NCBI RefSeq assembly: GCF_016863635.1
Contig: NZ_BOPG01000027.1
Coordinates: 62,001-126,000, forward strand
Direction of reading: 5' to 3'
From: Virgisporangium aurantiacum
GTDB lineage: Bacteria; Actinomycetota; Actinomycetes; Mycobacteriales; Micromonosporaceae
Length of the DNA stretch: 64,000 nucleotides
Below, piece after piece: positions 49,837-58,421 of this stretch; position 1 is the first letter of the stretch; every line of letters begins with the position of its first letter. The notes under the pieces are model-generated. The model saw only the letters and a program-made list of their open reading frames with translations, was not told where the DNA came from and made no database searches. A program made the translations under genes and the position numbers.

Positions 49837-52800
49837 ATGACCACCCGACTGCTGCGGGCGAGCCTCGGCTCACCCACGTACGACGACATGCGGCGCGTCC
49901 TGCGCGCCGAGGGCGCTGTCGAGGTACTGCACGTCCGCAACCTGGTGCTGCGGGCGAGCGCGCTGCCGGTGTTCAAGACCGGTCCGCGCCAACTCGTCCG
50001 GGTGAGCGTTCACGGGGACGGTCAACTGGACGTCACGGCGCGCGACGGGGACCGGGTGCTCGACACGGCCCGGCTCGCGGCACCCGGCGTCGCCGACCTG
50101 TTCGTGCCGGCCGTCGACACGTCCACGACCATCACCCTCGAGCTGGCCGACTCCGCCGGGCCGGTCGGCACGGGCACGTTCGTCGTGACGCCGCAACGCC
50201 GGTGGACCGTCCACCTCGTCCACCACTCGCACCTGGACATCGGCTACACCGACCGGCAGGGCGTGGTGCTGCGCAACCACCTGGAGTATCTGGACGCCGC
50301 GCTCGAACTGGCCGCGCAGACCGACGACTGGCCGGAACCGGCCCGCTTCCGCTGGACCGTCGAGTCGGCGTTGCCGGTGCGCAGCTGGCTGGCCGCGCGG
50401 TCGCCGGCCGCCGTCACGAGGTTCCTCGACCTGGCGCGCACCGGCCGCATCGAGGTCACCGCGATGCCGTACCAACTGCACACCGAGGCCTGCTCGGTCG
50501 AGGAACTGCACCGGTTGCTGCGCTTCACCGACGACCTGCGCACCGAGCACGACATCCCGGTCACCTCGGCGATGCACACCGACGTGCCGGGCGCGGCCAT
50601 CGGGTTCGTCGACGCGCTCGCCGCCAGCGGCGTGCGGTACCTGTCGGCGGCGCACAACTGGGCCGGTCGGTCGGTGCCGTTCCTGCACGGCGGGCAGGAC
50701 CTCGGGCGGCCGTTCTGGTGGCGCTCGCCGGCCGGCAACCGGCTGCTGGTGTGGGTCACCGACACACCGCACGGCATGGCCTACATGGAGGGCAACGTCG
50801 TCGGGCTCGCCGACGGGTACACCGACACGACGGCGCTGCTGCCGGGTTACCTGCACGCGTTGGCCACCCGGGCCTACCCGTACGGCGCGGAGGCCTTCGG
50901 GTGGGCCGGGCTTCCCGAGCACGAGGTCACCAAGACGCCGTACCCGCACGACGTGCTGCACCTGCGGGTGCAGGGCGGGCACGCGGACAACGCCGGCCCG
51001 TCGATCATTCCGGCCGACGTGGTGCGGGCGTGGAACGAGGAGTACGACTATCCGCGGCTGCGGATGTCGCTCAACACCGACTTCTTCACCGAGGCCGAGG
51101 AGCGCCTCGGCGACCGGTTGCCGGAGTACGAGGGCGACTGGACCGACTGGTGGGCCGACGGGCTCGGCTCGGGTGCCCGTCCCCTGGGGTACGCGCGCCG
51201 GGCCCAGCACGCGATCCGGCACGCCGAGACGCTGCACACCCTGGCGGCCACCCGCGGCGACGAGGGCGACGTGGACCGCGAACTCGACGAGGTGTACGAC
51301 GGGCTCGGGCTGTTCGACGAGCACACCTGGGGCGCGGCCAACCCCTGGCACGACCACGAGGACGGCTTCGACTCCGGCGGCCTGCAGTGGGCCCGCAAGT
51401 GCGAACACGCCTACCGCGCCGCCGACCACGCCGAGGACCTGCGGCACGCGGGGCTGCGCCGGCTGGGCTCGACGTTCGCGGCACCGTCGGGCGTGCGGGC
51501 GTCGTTCCTCGTGCTCAACCCGGGCCCGGCCCGCGACGACGTCGCGGAACTGTTCCTGCCGGCGAGCACCGTGCCCCTCGGCGAACCACTGTCCATCGTG
51601 GACGCCCGCACCGGTGAACCCGTGCCGTTCGACGAGGACACCGTGCACCCGGTCGAGTGGCCCACCCGTCCGGCCGGGCGGCGGCTGCGCTTCGTCGCCC
51701 GCGCCGTGCCCGCGCTCGGCTACGCCCGGTTCGACCTGGTCGACGGCTCCGGCCCCACGCCGTGGCACGACCTCGGCAACGAGGGCGTCGTCGACAGCGA
51801 GCACTACCGGGTGGAGTACGACCTGCGCGCCGCCGTCATCGCCTCGCTGTTCGACAAGGTGGCCGGCCGGGAACTGGCCAACCGGGACGCGTACGCCGGC
51901 ATGAACCAGTACGTCTACGACCGCTACTCGACCGCGCCGCACATCAACCACCTGTCCGGTCACGTGTCGGCCGAGGCCGACCTGGCCCTGCTCGCCGGCC
52001 GCACCCTGGGCCGTCGCCCGTCGATCGTGCGGGCCAGGGCCAGCGCCGTCGGGTCCACAGTGGACGTCGCGCTCGACGGCGACGGCGTCGGCTGGCTGCG
52101 CACCACGATCACGCTTCCCGCCGGTGTCCGGCGGGTCGACGTGACCAACCGGCTCGACAAGAGCGGCACCCCGGCGAAGGAGAGTGTGTTCTTCGCGTTC
52201 CCGTTCGCGACCGGGCCGGCGCGGGCCTGGGAGCTGACCGGTGGCACCGGCGGCCCGGAGCGGCCCACCGTTCCGGGTGCCGCGACCCACCTGCAACCGG
52301 TGCGGCACTGGGTGGGCCTCGGCGACGAGCAGTTCGCTGTCGGCTGGGCGTCGCTCGAAGCGCCCCTGGTGATGCTCGGTGACCTGTACCTGCCGTACGC
52401 GCCGTTCCCGCCGAGCGTGCGTCCCGAACCGGCGGAGCCGGGCACGCTCTACTCCTGGGCGCTGAACAACATCTGGGACACCAACTTCCCCTCGCAGCAG
52501 CAGGGCGAGACGACGTTCCGGTACGCGATCACCTCGGCCACCGACGCCGACCCGGCCGAGCTCGGCCGCGACGCCGCCGCCGGGCTGACCGATCCGATGC
52601 TCGTCGTTCCGGTCACCGGCCGGAACGTACCGGTCGCCGCGGCGGGAGACAGCTTCCTGTCCGTGGCCGACCCGCGGGTGCGGGTCTCGTCGGTGGCGCG
52701 GTCGCGGCGCGGGCACGGATTCGTCGTCTACCTGAGCGCGGACACGGAGGTCCGCACCGAGGTCCGGCTGCCGGCGCCGGTGCGGGCGGCGTTCCTTGGC

Positions 52801-52917
52801 ACCAGCCTGGAGCGCGATCTGGTGGCGTGCCCGGTGCGTGGCGACACCGTCGAGATCACCGTTCCGCCGGGAAACCTCGTCGCGCTCGCGGTGGATCTGG
52901 CCGGAGGTAGCGCGTGA
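49837..52917 (+). CDS. GH38-type (DUF5054) glycoside hydrolase
   Basis: 1,026 residues, no signal peptide, so cytoplasmic. HHSHLDIGYTDRQ near residue 130 is the metal-binding HxHxD-type start of the GH38 catalytic domain, followed by TVESALPVRSWLAA, AMPYQLHTEACSVEELHRLL and TDVPGAAIGFVDALAASGVRYLSAA. The C-terminal half is beta-rich, as in alpha-mannosidases. It would hydrolyse an imported alpha-mannoside or similar sugar. It is translationally linked to the dehydratase gene by a GTGA overlap, and carries the palindrome GTCCACAGTGGAC at 52053-52065. Confidence 0.88.
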   Translation: MTTRLLRASLGSPTYDDMRRVLRAEGAVEVLHVRNLVLRASALPVFKTGPRQLVRVSVHGDGQLDVTARDGDRVLDTARLAAPGVADLFVPAVDTSTTITLELADSAGPVGTGTFVVTPQRRWTVHLVHHSHLDIGYTDRQGVVLRNHLEYLDAALELAAQTDDWPEPARFRWTVESALPVRSWLAARSPAAVTRFLDLARTGRIEVTAMPYQLHTEACSVEELHRLLRFTDDLRTEHDIPVTSAMHTDVPGAAIGFVDALAASGVRYLSAAHNWAGRSVPFLHGGQDLGRPFWWRSPAGNRLLVWVTDTPHGMAYMEGNVVGLADGYTDTTALLPGYLHALATRAYPYGAEAFGWAGLPEHEVTKTPYPHDVLHLRVQGGHADNAGPSIIPADVVRAWNEEYDYPRLRMSLNTDFFTEAEERLGDRLPEYEGDWTDWWADGLGSGARPLGYARRAQHAIRHAETLHTLAATRGDEGDVDRELDEVYDGLGLFDEHTWGAANPWHDHEDGFDSGGLQWARKCEHAYRAADHAEDLRHAGLRRLGSTFAAPSGVRASFLVLNPGPARDDVAELFLPASTVPLGEPLSIVDARTGEPVPFDEDTVHPVEWPTRPAGRRLRFVARAVPALGYARFDLVDGSGPTPWHDLGNEGVVDSEHYRVEYDLRAAVIASLFDKVAGRELANRDAYAGMNQYVYDRYSTAPHINHLSGHVSAEADLALLAGRTLGRRPSIVRARASAVGSTVDVALDGDGVGWLRTTITLPAGVRRVDVTNRLDKSGTPAKESVFFAFPFATGPARAWELTGGTGGPERPTVPGAATHLQPVRHWVGLGDEQFAVGWASLEAPLVMLGDLYLPYAPFPPSVRPEPAEPGTLYSWALNNIWDTNFPSQQQGETTFRYAITSATDADPAELGRDAAAGLTDPMLVVPVTGRNVPVAAAGDSFLSVADPRVRVSSVARSRRGHGFVVYLSADTEVRTEVRLPAPVRAAFLGTSLERDLVACPVRGDTVEITVPPGNLVALAVDLAGGSA

Positions 52918-54131
52918 AGATCGCCGACATCCGGGCCACCACCGTGACGGTTCCGTTGGAGGCGCCGCTGCTGCACTCCAACGGGGCCCACTGGGGCCGC
53001 TTCGTCCGCACGCTGGTCGAGGTCGAAACCGACAACGGTCTGGTCGGGCTCGGCGAACTCGGCGGCGGCGGGGAGAGTGCGGAGGCGGCCGTACGGGCGC
53101 TCGCCGACTACCTCGTCGGGCACGACCCGTTCCGGTTGGAGGCACTCCGGTTCGCGATCGCCAACCCCACGGCGAGCCTGTACAACAACCGGACGCAACT
53201 GCTCGCCGCCGTCGAGTTCGCCTGCCTCGACGTGATCGGCCAGCAGCTCGGCGTCCCCGTGCATGATCTTCTCGGTGGACGGTTGCGCGACGAGGTGCCG
53301 TTCGCGAGCTACCTCTTCTTCCGGTACGCCAACGCGTCCACCGGCGAGGGCGAGGTGCGCACGCCGGAACAGCTGGTGGACCACACGCGGGAACTCAAGG
53401 CGGCGCACGGCTTCACGGTGCACAAGCTCAAGGGCGGCGTCTACCCGCCCGACTACGAGGCCGCGTGCTACCGCGCGCTCGCGGAGGCGTTCCCCGGGGA
53501 CCGGTTCCGGTTCGACCCGAACGCCGCGCTGTCGGTGGCGCAGGCGCGCCGGTTCACCCAACTGGTCGCCGATCTCCCGAACGAGTACCTGGAGGACCTC
53601 ACCTGGGGCATGAACGGGCTGCGGCAGTTGCGGGATCTCGGTGTGCCGATCGCCACCAACACGGTGGTCGTCAACTTCGAACAGCTCGCCGCCAACGTCC
53701 GTGACCCCGCCGTCGACGTCGTCCTGCTGGACACGACGTTCTGGGGCGGGATCCGCCCGTGCATCAAGGCGGCCGGCGTGTGCGAGACGTTCCAGCTCGG
53801 GGTGGCCGTGCACTCGTCGGGCGAACTGGGAGTGCAGCTCGCGACGATGCTGCACCTCGGCGCGGTGCTGCCGAACCTCACGTACGCGGCGGACGCGCAC
53901 TACCACCACCTGGTCGACGACGTCATCGTCGGCGGCAAGCTGGCCTACCGCGACGGCGCGATCCCGGTTCCGACCGGCCCCGGCCTCGGGGTTCGACTGG
54001 ACGCCGAGCGCGTCGCCCGGTACGCCGAGCTGTACCGGGAACAGGGCGGGTACCCCTACGACCGCGACCCGGGCCGGCCCGGCTGGTATCCGCTCGTGCC
54101 GAACGAGCGGTGGGCCGATCCCCATGTATGA
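52914..54131 (+). CDS. Enolase-superfamily sugar acid dehydratase (glucarate-dehydratase-like)
   Basis: 405 residues, GTG start overlapping the GH38 stop, with GGAGGTAGC upstream. The mandelate-racemase N-terminal lid (VPLEAPLLHSNGAHWGRF) is followed by the KxK pair in VHKLKGGVYPPDY, metal ligands in FRFDPNAALS and EYLEDLTWG, and the base His in VAVHSSGELG. Layout is closest to glucarate dehydratase. It probably dehydrates an aldonic or aldaric acid to a 2-keto-3-deoxy acid in the pathway fed by the neighbouring glycosidase. Confidence 0.9.
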   Translation: MKIADIRATTVTVPLEAPLLHSNGAHWGRFVRTLVEVETDNGLVGLGELGGGGESAEAAVRALADYLVGHDPFRLEALRFAIANPTASLYNNRTQLLAAVEFACLDVIGQQLGVPVHDLLGGRLRDEVPFASYLFFRYANASTGEGEVRTPEQLVDHTRELKAAHGFTVHKLKGGVYPPDYEAACYRALAEAFPGDRFRFDPNAALSVAQARRFTQLVADLPNEYLEDLTWGMNGLRQLRDLGVPIATNTVVVNFEQLAANVRDPAVDVVLLDTTFWGGIRPCIKAAGVCETFQLGVAVHSSGELGVQLATMLHLGAVLPNLTYAADAHYHHLVDDVIVGGKLAYRDGAIPVPTGPGLGVRLDAERVARYAELYREQGGYPYDRDPGRPGWYPLVPNERWADPHV

Positions 54132-54852
54132 TGCCGCCATCGACGGCACACCTACTCCGCGTGCAGAACCCGTCACCCGTCATAATCTCCTCGACGCGGT
54201 GACGGCCAGGATCCTGCGTCACATCCAGGAGGAGGGGCTCCGGTCCGGTGACCGGCTGCCGTCCACCCGCGCGCTGGCGGAGCGGTTCCTGGTCGCCACG
54301 CCCACGTTGCGGGAGGCGTTGCGCCGACTGGAGGCCACCGGCGCGGTCGAGATGAGGCACGGCTCGGGCGTCTACGTCCGGGCCGACCTGTCGCGGCTGA
54401 TCCTGGTCAACCCCAACCGCACGGAGCTCGCGGCGGAGACCCTCGCCGACCTCCTGGAGGCGCGCGAGCTGATCGAGCCGCATCTCGCCGAAGCCGCCAC
54501 CCGCAACGCCTCCGACGAGCAGCTCGCCGTCATCGCCGCCGCCCTCGACCGGGCCGGCCACGTGCTCGACGACGACGCCGAACTGCACGTGGCCAACATG
54601 GACTTCCACCGCGCGATCAGCCGGTACGCCGGAAACGCCGTGCTGGCACAGATCATCGACTCGCTGGTCGACATCTACCGCCAGGAACAGCGCGCGATCC
54701 TGGAGATGTACGGCGACCGGGCCAACGACCACCGCGCACACCTCGACATCCTGACGGCGATGCGCGAGCGCAAGCCGGTGAAGGCGCGCCGCCTCATGGC
54801 GGCGCACCTGCGCGACGTGCGCGCCGTCGTCACCGGCTCATCCGCCCGCTAG
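54124..54852 (+). CDS. GntR-family regulator, FCD subfamily (paralogue of 46051-46761)
   Basis: 242 residues. Winged helix RSGDRLPSTRALAERFLVATPTLREALRRLEATGAVEMRHGSGVYVRADLS is almost identical in pattern to the regulator at 46051. FCD domain follows (NMDFHRAISRYAGNAV, NDHRAHLDIL). Its ATG overlaps the dehydratase stop by 8 bases, so it belongs to the operon and its level rises with it. Probably a repressor with a pathway intermediate as inducer. It may recognise the same palindrome. Confidence 0.92.
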   Translation: MYDAAIDGTPTPRAEPVTRHNLLDAVTARILRHIQEEGLRSGDRLPSTRALAERFLVATPTLREALRRLEATGAVEMRHGSGVYVRADLSRLILVNPNRTELAAETLADLLEARELIEPHLAEAATRNASDEQLAVIAAALDRAGHVLDDDAELHVANMDFHRAISRYAGNAVLAQIIDSLVDIYRQEQRAILEMYGDRANDHRAHLDILTAMRERKPVKARRLMAAHLRDVRAVVTGSSAR

Positions 54853-55815
54853 CCGCTCCCGCAGGAAGGCGAGCTTCGCGGTGGCCTGGAACGCCTGGCC
54901 GCCCTCGTGCCCGTTGTACGGCCACACCGTGATGTCCTTGTCGGCCGCGGCGTAGTGGTTGTAGGCGGCGAACACCGTCGAGGGTGGACAGACCGCGTCC
55001 ATCAGCGCCACCGAGAACAACGCCGGTGCCGTGGCCCGCGCGGCGAAGTTGACACCGTCGAAATAGGACAGTGTGGTGAACGCCTGCTCGACGTGGTCGC
55101 GGTGGGTCTTCAGGTAGGTCACCAGTTCCTGGTACGGGCGCTCGTCGGTGATTTCCGTGGCCCGGCGGTACTGGCACAGGAACGGCACGTCCGGTGCGAC
55201 GGCCCGGAGGCCCTCGACGAGTCCCGAGACGGCGAGGGAGATGCCGCCGCCCTGGCTGCCCCCGGTGACCGCCACCCGCGCCGCGTCGACGCGGGGATGC
55301 GCCCGCGCCGCGTCGACCGCGCGGACGGCGTCGGTGAACACGCGGCGGTAGTAGTACCGCTGCGGGTCGGTGATTCCGCGGGTCATGAAGCCCGGCGTCT
55401 GCGGGCCGCCGGCCTCGTCGGGATCCGGTGTGTCGCCGGTGAGATAGCCGCCGCTGCCCTGGCCCCGCGTGTCCATGACGAAGTGCGCGTAGCCGGCGTT
55501 CGCCCACAGCAGCCACTCGATCGGCAGGCCCCGGCCGCCGCCGTACCCGATGTACTCCACGACGCACGGCAACGGCCCGTCGGCGCCGCGCGGCAGCACC
55601 AACCAGCCGCGCACCGGATGCCCGGCGTAGCCCGCGAACGTGACGTCGAATACGTCCACAAGGGACAGACCGGCGTCGTGCGGCTCGAACGTCGCGTCCC
55701 ATCCCGCGGCGCGGGACCGGCTGAGCGTCTCGGCCCAGAAGTCGTCGAAGTCGGCGGGTTCATCGCGGGCGGGGCGGTATTCGCGGAGCCGGTCCAGCGG
55801 CCAGTCGATCAGCAC
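54838..55815 (-). CDS. Acetyl-xylan-esterase / cephalosporin-C-deacetylase-like hydrolase (AXE1 family)
   Basis: 325 residues. The AXE1 opening PLDRLREYRPARDEPADFDDFW, the GYGGGRG segment, the elbow GGSQGGG near residue 185, an Asp in VALMDAVCPPST and a His in WPYNGHEGGQ make up the complete family pattern. Removes acetyl groups from small acetylated sugars or oligosaccharides, in the cytoplasm. It converges on the GntR gene, overlapping it by 15 bases. Confidence 0.93.
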   Translation of the reverse strand: MLIDWPLDRLREYRPARDEPADFDDFWAETLSRSRAAGWDATFEPHDAGLSLVDVFDVTFAGYAGHPVRGWLVLPRGADGPLPCVVEYIGYGGGRGLPIEWLLWANAGYAHFVMDTRGQGSGGYLTGDTPDPDEAGGPQTPGFMTRGITDPQRYYYRRVFTDAVRAVDAARAHPRVDAARVAVTGGSQGGGISLAVSGLVEGLRAVAPDVPFLCQYRRATEITDERPYQELVTYLKTHRDHVEQAFTTLSYFDGVNFAARATAPALFSVALMDAVCPPSTVFAAYNHYAAADKDITVWPYNGHEGGQAFQATAKLAFLRERLAGG

Positions 55816-55906
55816 GCGATCACGATATCCGCGCCGGCCGCCGCGCCCAACGGCGGACGCGGGAATACCGCGGTCGCCGAGGTGGCGGCCGCGGTACCCG
55901 TAGCGG

Positions 55907-56698
55907 CTAGAATCCGCGCTGCCGAAGCTGTTCCAGGGCGTCCTGCGCCAGCCTCTTGGCGGTGCTCGCCATCAGGAAGTCCTCGACGAGCTTCGGGTTG
56001 TACCCGCCGGGGATCGGCGGGCCGCCGTTGATGCTGAACCCGTCCATGTCGAACTTCGAACGAACGGTGACTCCGTCGTAGGTGCAGTTGTAGAGAACGG
56101 TGCCGACCTTGGCCTCGATGTACTCCTCGCAGTGTGGGTTCATCTTGGCGATCAGGCTCTCCAACCCCTGACGGTAGTCGGCGAACACCTGATTGCGTTG
56201 CGCAACGGGCGCGTTGGCCTTCGCCAGACCCACCTCGTAGGTGGTGAACAGCGTCATCATCGCCTTGCCGACCGCGTCGAGGTCACCGTCGGCGGTGATG
56301 ACGTTGTTGGCGAGGTAGCTCCGGGCCAGGTACGCGCCCTCGCTGACGCTGTTGTTGTAGATCGCGGCGTAGAACGGCAACGGGTGTTCCAGGAAGAACA
56401 CGTTCGACACCGCGTACTGCGTCTTGGCCTCCAGCGTGGCGACGACCTCCGCGTCCAGCCGCTCCACCACGTCGACCTTGATGCCGTTGATGGCGCCCTT
56501 CAGCAGCTGCACCAGGGCGAGGATCTCCCCCGGGGTAATCCCGTCCTCGGCGGCCACCAGCAGGGCGCCCAGCACGTCGAAGGTGATGTCCGCGTACTGG
56601 TCGGGGGTGGCCGCCTGTGCCGGCGGTGGTGCGGCTCCCAGCGTCAGCGCGACGCAGGCGACGGCCGCGGCGATCCCGCGGAACAGCCTTGATCTCAC
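55907..56698 (-). CDS. Secreted protein of unknown function
   Basis: 263 residues. Signal peptide RLFRGIAAAVACVALTLGAAP with cleavage near AQAATP. The mature part is almost wholly helical (ITPGEILALVQLLKGAINGIKVDVVERLDAEVVATLEAK, AYLARSYLANNVI), with two Cys (CEEYIEAKVGTVLYNC) that could form one disulfide. No family recognised. Alone in its transcription unit. Confidence 0.75.
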   Translation of the reverse strand: MRSRLFRGIAAAVACVALTLGAAPPPAQAATPDQYADITFDVLGALLVAAEDGITPGEILALVQLLKGAINGIKVDVVERLDAEVVATLEAKTQYAVSNVFFLEHPLPFYAAIYNNSVSEGAYLARSYLANNVITADGDLDAVGKAMMTLFTTYEVGLAKANAPVAQRNQVFADYRQGLESLIAKMNPHCEEYIEAKVGTVLYNCTYDGVTVRSKFDMDGFSINGGPPIPGGYNPKLVEDFLMASTAKRLAQDALEQLRQRGF

Positions 56699-56904
56699 CT
56701 GTGTTCCTCCAATCTGATCGATATCGCGGAGGACAAGGTGACACGTCGTCGAGCTGCCGCGCGTCAGTAGTTGTACGGAACTGGATACGTCAATTCACCC
56801 GGTGGCGCCGCACGGCGTGAGAGTCGGACGTGACCGGGGCGAGAGCGGCCGCTGCTTGACTTCGATCAATTGTTTCCCGTGAATGTTGAGAAGGGAGCGC
56901 CCGA

Positions 56905-57468
56905 ATGCGTGGTGTCAGGCGGTCATTCCTGTCGATGGCGCTGATCGTGGCGGCAATGGCGACACTGGTGCTCGGCGGCCCCGGCGCGGCCAGTGCGGAG
57001 GCGCAGGGTGAGCCGGCCCGCGTCGACGGTAGGTGGGTGCGCGTCGACATGGCGCTGAACTGCGTGGACATGACGGACCAGGCCAGGGCGTACGCCGTCG
57101 AGCACCAGCTGTGCACCGCCGACGGCACGATCGGTACGGCCGGTGTGGTGGAAGGACCGTGCGGAACCAGCTGGCTCTGGCTCTACAACATCAACGGTGG
57201 TCGGATGAACGTCCTGTACGGGTACCACTCCGTTCAGGGTGCCGTTCTCGCACACTCGCTGCGGGTGTCCTGGTACAACCGGGGAACCGGTGGTTCCGGT
57301 GGCTGGTCCGACGTCGCCGGGCGGCCGTACAGCACCTACGAGGCGGTCTCGACGCAGGTCACCGGCGCGGGCTATGTCACCGCCGGACTGAGCGGTTTCG
57401 TCACCCTCGTATGGGGCGGCAACTGCGACATTCTGAACCCGACCGACGCGGTCACCGTCGGGCCGTAA
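56905..57468 (+). CDS. Small secreted protein of unknown function
   Basis: 187 residues with AAGGGAG upstream. Signal peptide RRSFLSMALIVAAMATLVLGGPGAASAEA. The mature chain is beta-rich with several Trp and Gly (LWLYNINGGRMNVLYGYHSV, LRVSWYNRGTGGSGGWSD) and four Cys (NCVDM, QLCTAD, GPCGTSW, GNCDI) likely forming two disulfides. It could be a surface or matrix protein; no family recognised. Followed by a strong bidirectional terminator. Confidence 0.75.
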   Translation: MRGVRRSFLSMALIVAAMATLVLGGPGAASAEAQGEPARVDGRWVRVDMALNCVDMTDQARAYAVEHQLCTADGTIGTAGVVEGPCGTSWLWLYNINGGRMNVLYGYHSVQGAVLAHSLRVSWYNRGTGGSGGWSDVAGRPYSTYEAVSTQVTGAGYVTAGLSGFVTLVWGGNCDILNPTDAVTVGP

Positions 57469-57484
57469 CGCGAACTGTTCCGAC

Positions 57485-57527
57485 CGTGGGATGACCCAGG
57501 GGCCCCGGGCTCCCGGGTCATCCCACG
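57485..57527. terminator. Bidirectional terminator between the secreted-protein gene and the GntR gene
   Basis: CGTGGGATGACCC (57485-57497) and GGGTCATCCCACG (57515-57527) are fully complementary over 13 bp with a 17-base GC-rich loop. It lies between two convergent genes. Confidence 0.75.
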
Positions 57528-57532
57528 CGGCG

Positions 57533-58270
57533 TCAGCGGTTGTAGACGGTCACCTCGATGGCGTAGGTGTCCGCGCGGTACAGGTTGTCGGCGAACTCGA
57601 CCGCGTGCCCCGCGGCGTCGAACGAGGTGCGCTGCATGCTGATGAGCGGCGCGCTGCGCTTGGTCCCCAGCAGTTTGGCCTCCACCGCGCCGGCCGGTAC
57701 CGCGGTGATGCGCTGCTTCGCCACCGCGGGCCGGCCGTTGCGCTCGCCGAGCAGCCGGTACAGGCCGTTGGCTTCGAGATCCGCGCGGGTGATGTCGTCG
57801 AACCGGGCGGGCAACCAGTTGCGCAGGATGGCGAGGGGGCGGCCGTCGGCCAGCCGCAGCCGTTCGCAGCGCACGAGGGGCGCGTTGCCGGCGAGACCGA
57901 GCGCGCGGGCGGCGTGCCGGTCGACGCACGCCGGATCGAACGTCAGCACCTGCGTCTCCGGGCGGCGGCCCGCGGCGGTGAGGTCGTCGTGCAGGCTGGT
58001 GAGCGCGACGCGGCGGCGGACCTCCGCATTCGCGACCCGGGTGCCGACCCCCGGCTTGCGGGTGAGCATTCCCTTCTCGACCAGTTCGTCGAGGGCCCGC
58101 CGCATGGTCGGGCGCGAGATCGACAGCATGCCGGCGAACTCGATCTCGTTGGGCAGCCGTTCCCCCGGAGTGAGCTCGCCGCGGTCGACCGCTTCCTCGA
58201 TGCTGCGGCTGATCTGGAAGTACAACGGCACGGGGCTGGACCGATCGATCTCGATGCGCGGCACGGGCAC
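57533..58270 (-). CDS. GntR-family regulator with UTRA domain, probable inositol repressor
   Basis: 245 residues from GTG 58270, with GGGAGGG at good spacing; the frame is open to 58447 but the added part has no similarity. Winged helix (VPLYFQISRSIEEAVDRGELTPGERLPNE, then SISRPTMRRALDELVEKGMLTRKPGVGTRV) and UTRA ligand domain (PLVRCERLRLADGRPLAILRNWLP, AFADNLYRADTYAIEVTV-like end). It is divergent from the iol operon and most likely represses it; inositol-operon regulators of this kind respond to a pathway intermediate. Confidence 0.9.
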   Translation of the reverse strand: MPVPRIEIDRSSPVPLYFQISRSIEEAVDRGELTPGERLPNEIEFAGMLSISRPTMRRALDELVEKGMLTRKPGVGTRVANAEVRRRVALTSLHDDLTAAGRRPETQVLTFDPACVDRHAARALGLAGNAPLVRCERLRLADGRPLAILRNWLPARFDDITRADLEANGLYRLLGERNGRPAVAKQRITAVPAGAVEAKLLGTKRSAPLISMQRTSFDAAGHAVEFADNLYRADTYAIEVTVYNR

Positions 58271-58292
58271 GTGACCCTCCCGGCGGTCGAAC

Positions 58293-58339
58293 TGACAATC
58301 GCCGGAGCTTGTCACCCGCTTTCTCTTAATGTCAAGACA
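58293..58339. promoter_or_regulatory. Candidate GntR operators of the inositol operon
   Basis: TGACAA (58293-58298) and TTGTCA (58309-58314) form a dyad with a 10-base centre, and TGTC-AA-GACA (58330-58339) is a compact palindrome of the same half-site. All lie in the 151-base space between the GntR and iolC starts. Confidence 0.5.
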
Positions 58340-58421
58340 AACTGTTGACTTCCCGCTCATCGGCGCGAAAGCTTCCTGCACATCGAGGATTCTCGAAACG
58401 TGCGGCGGGAGCGGGAGGCCG

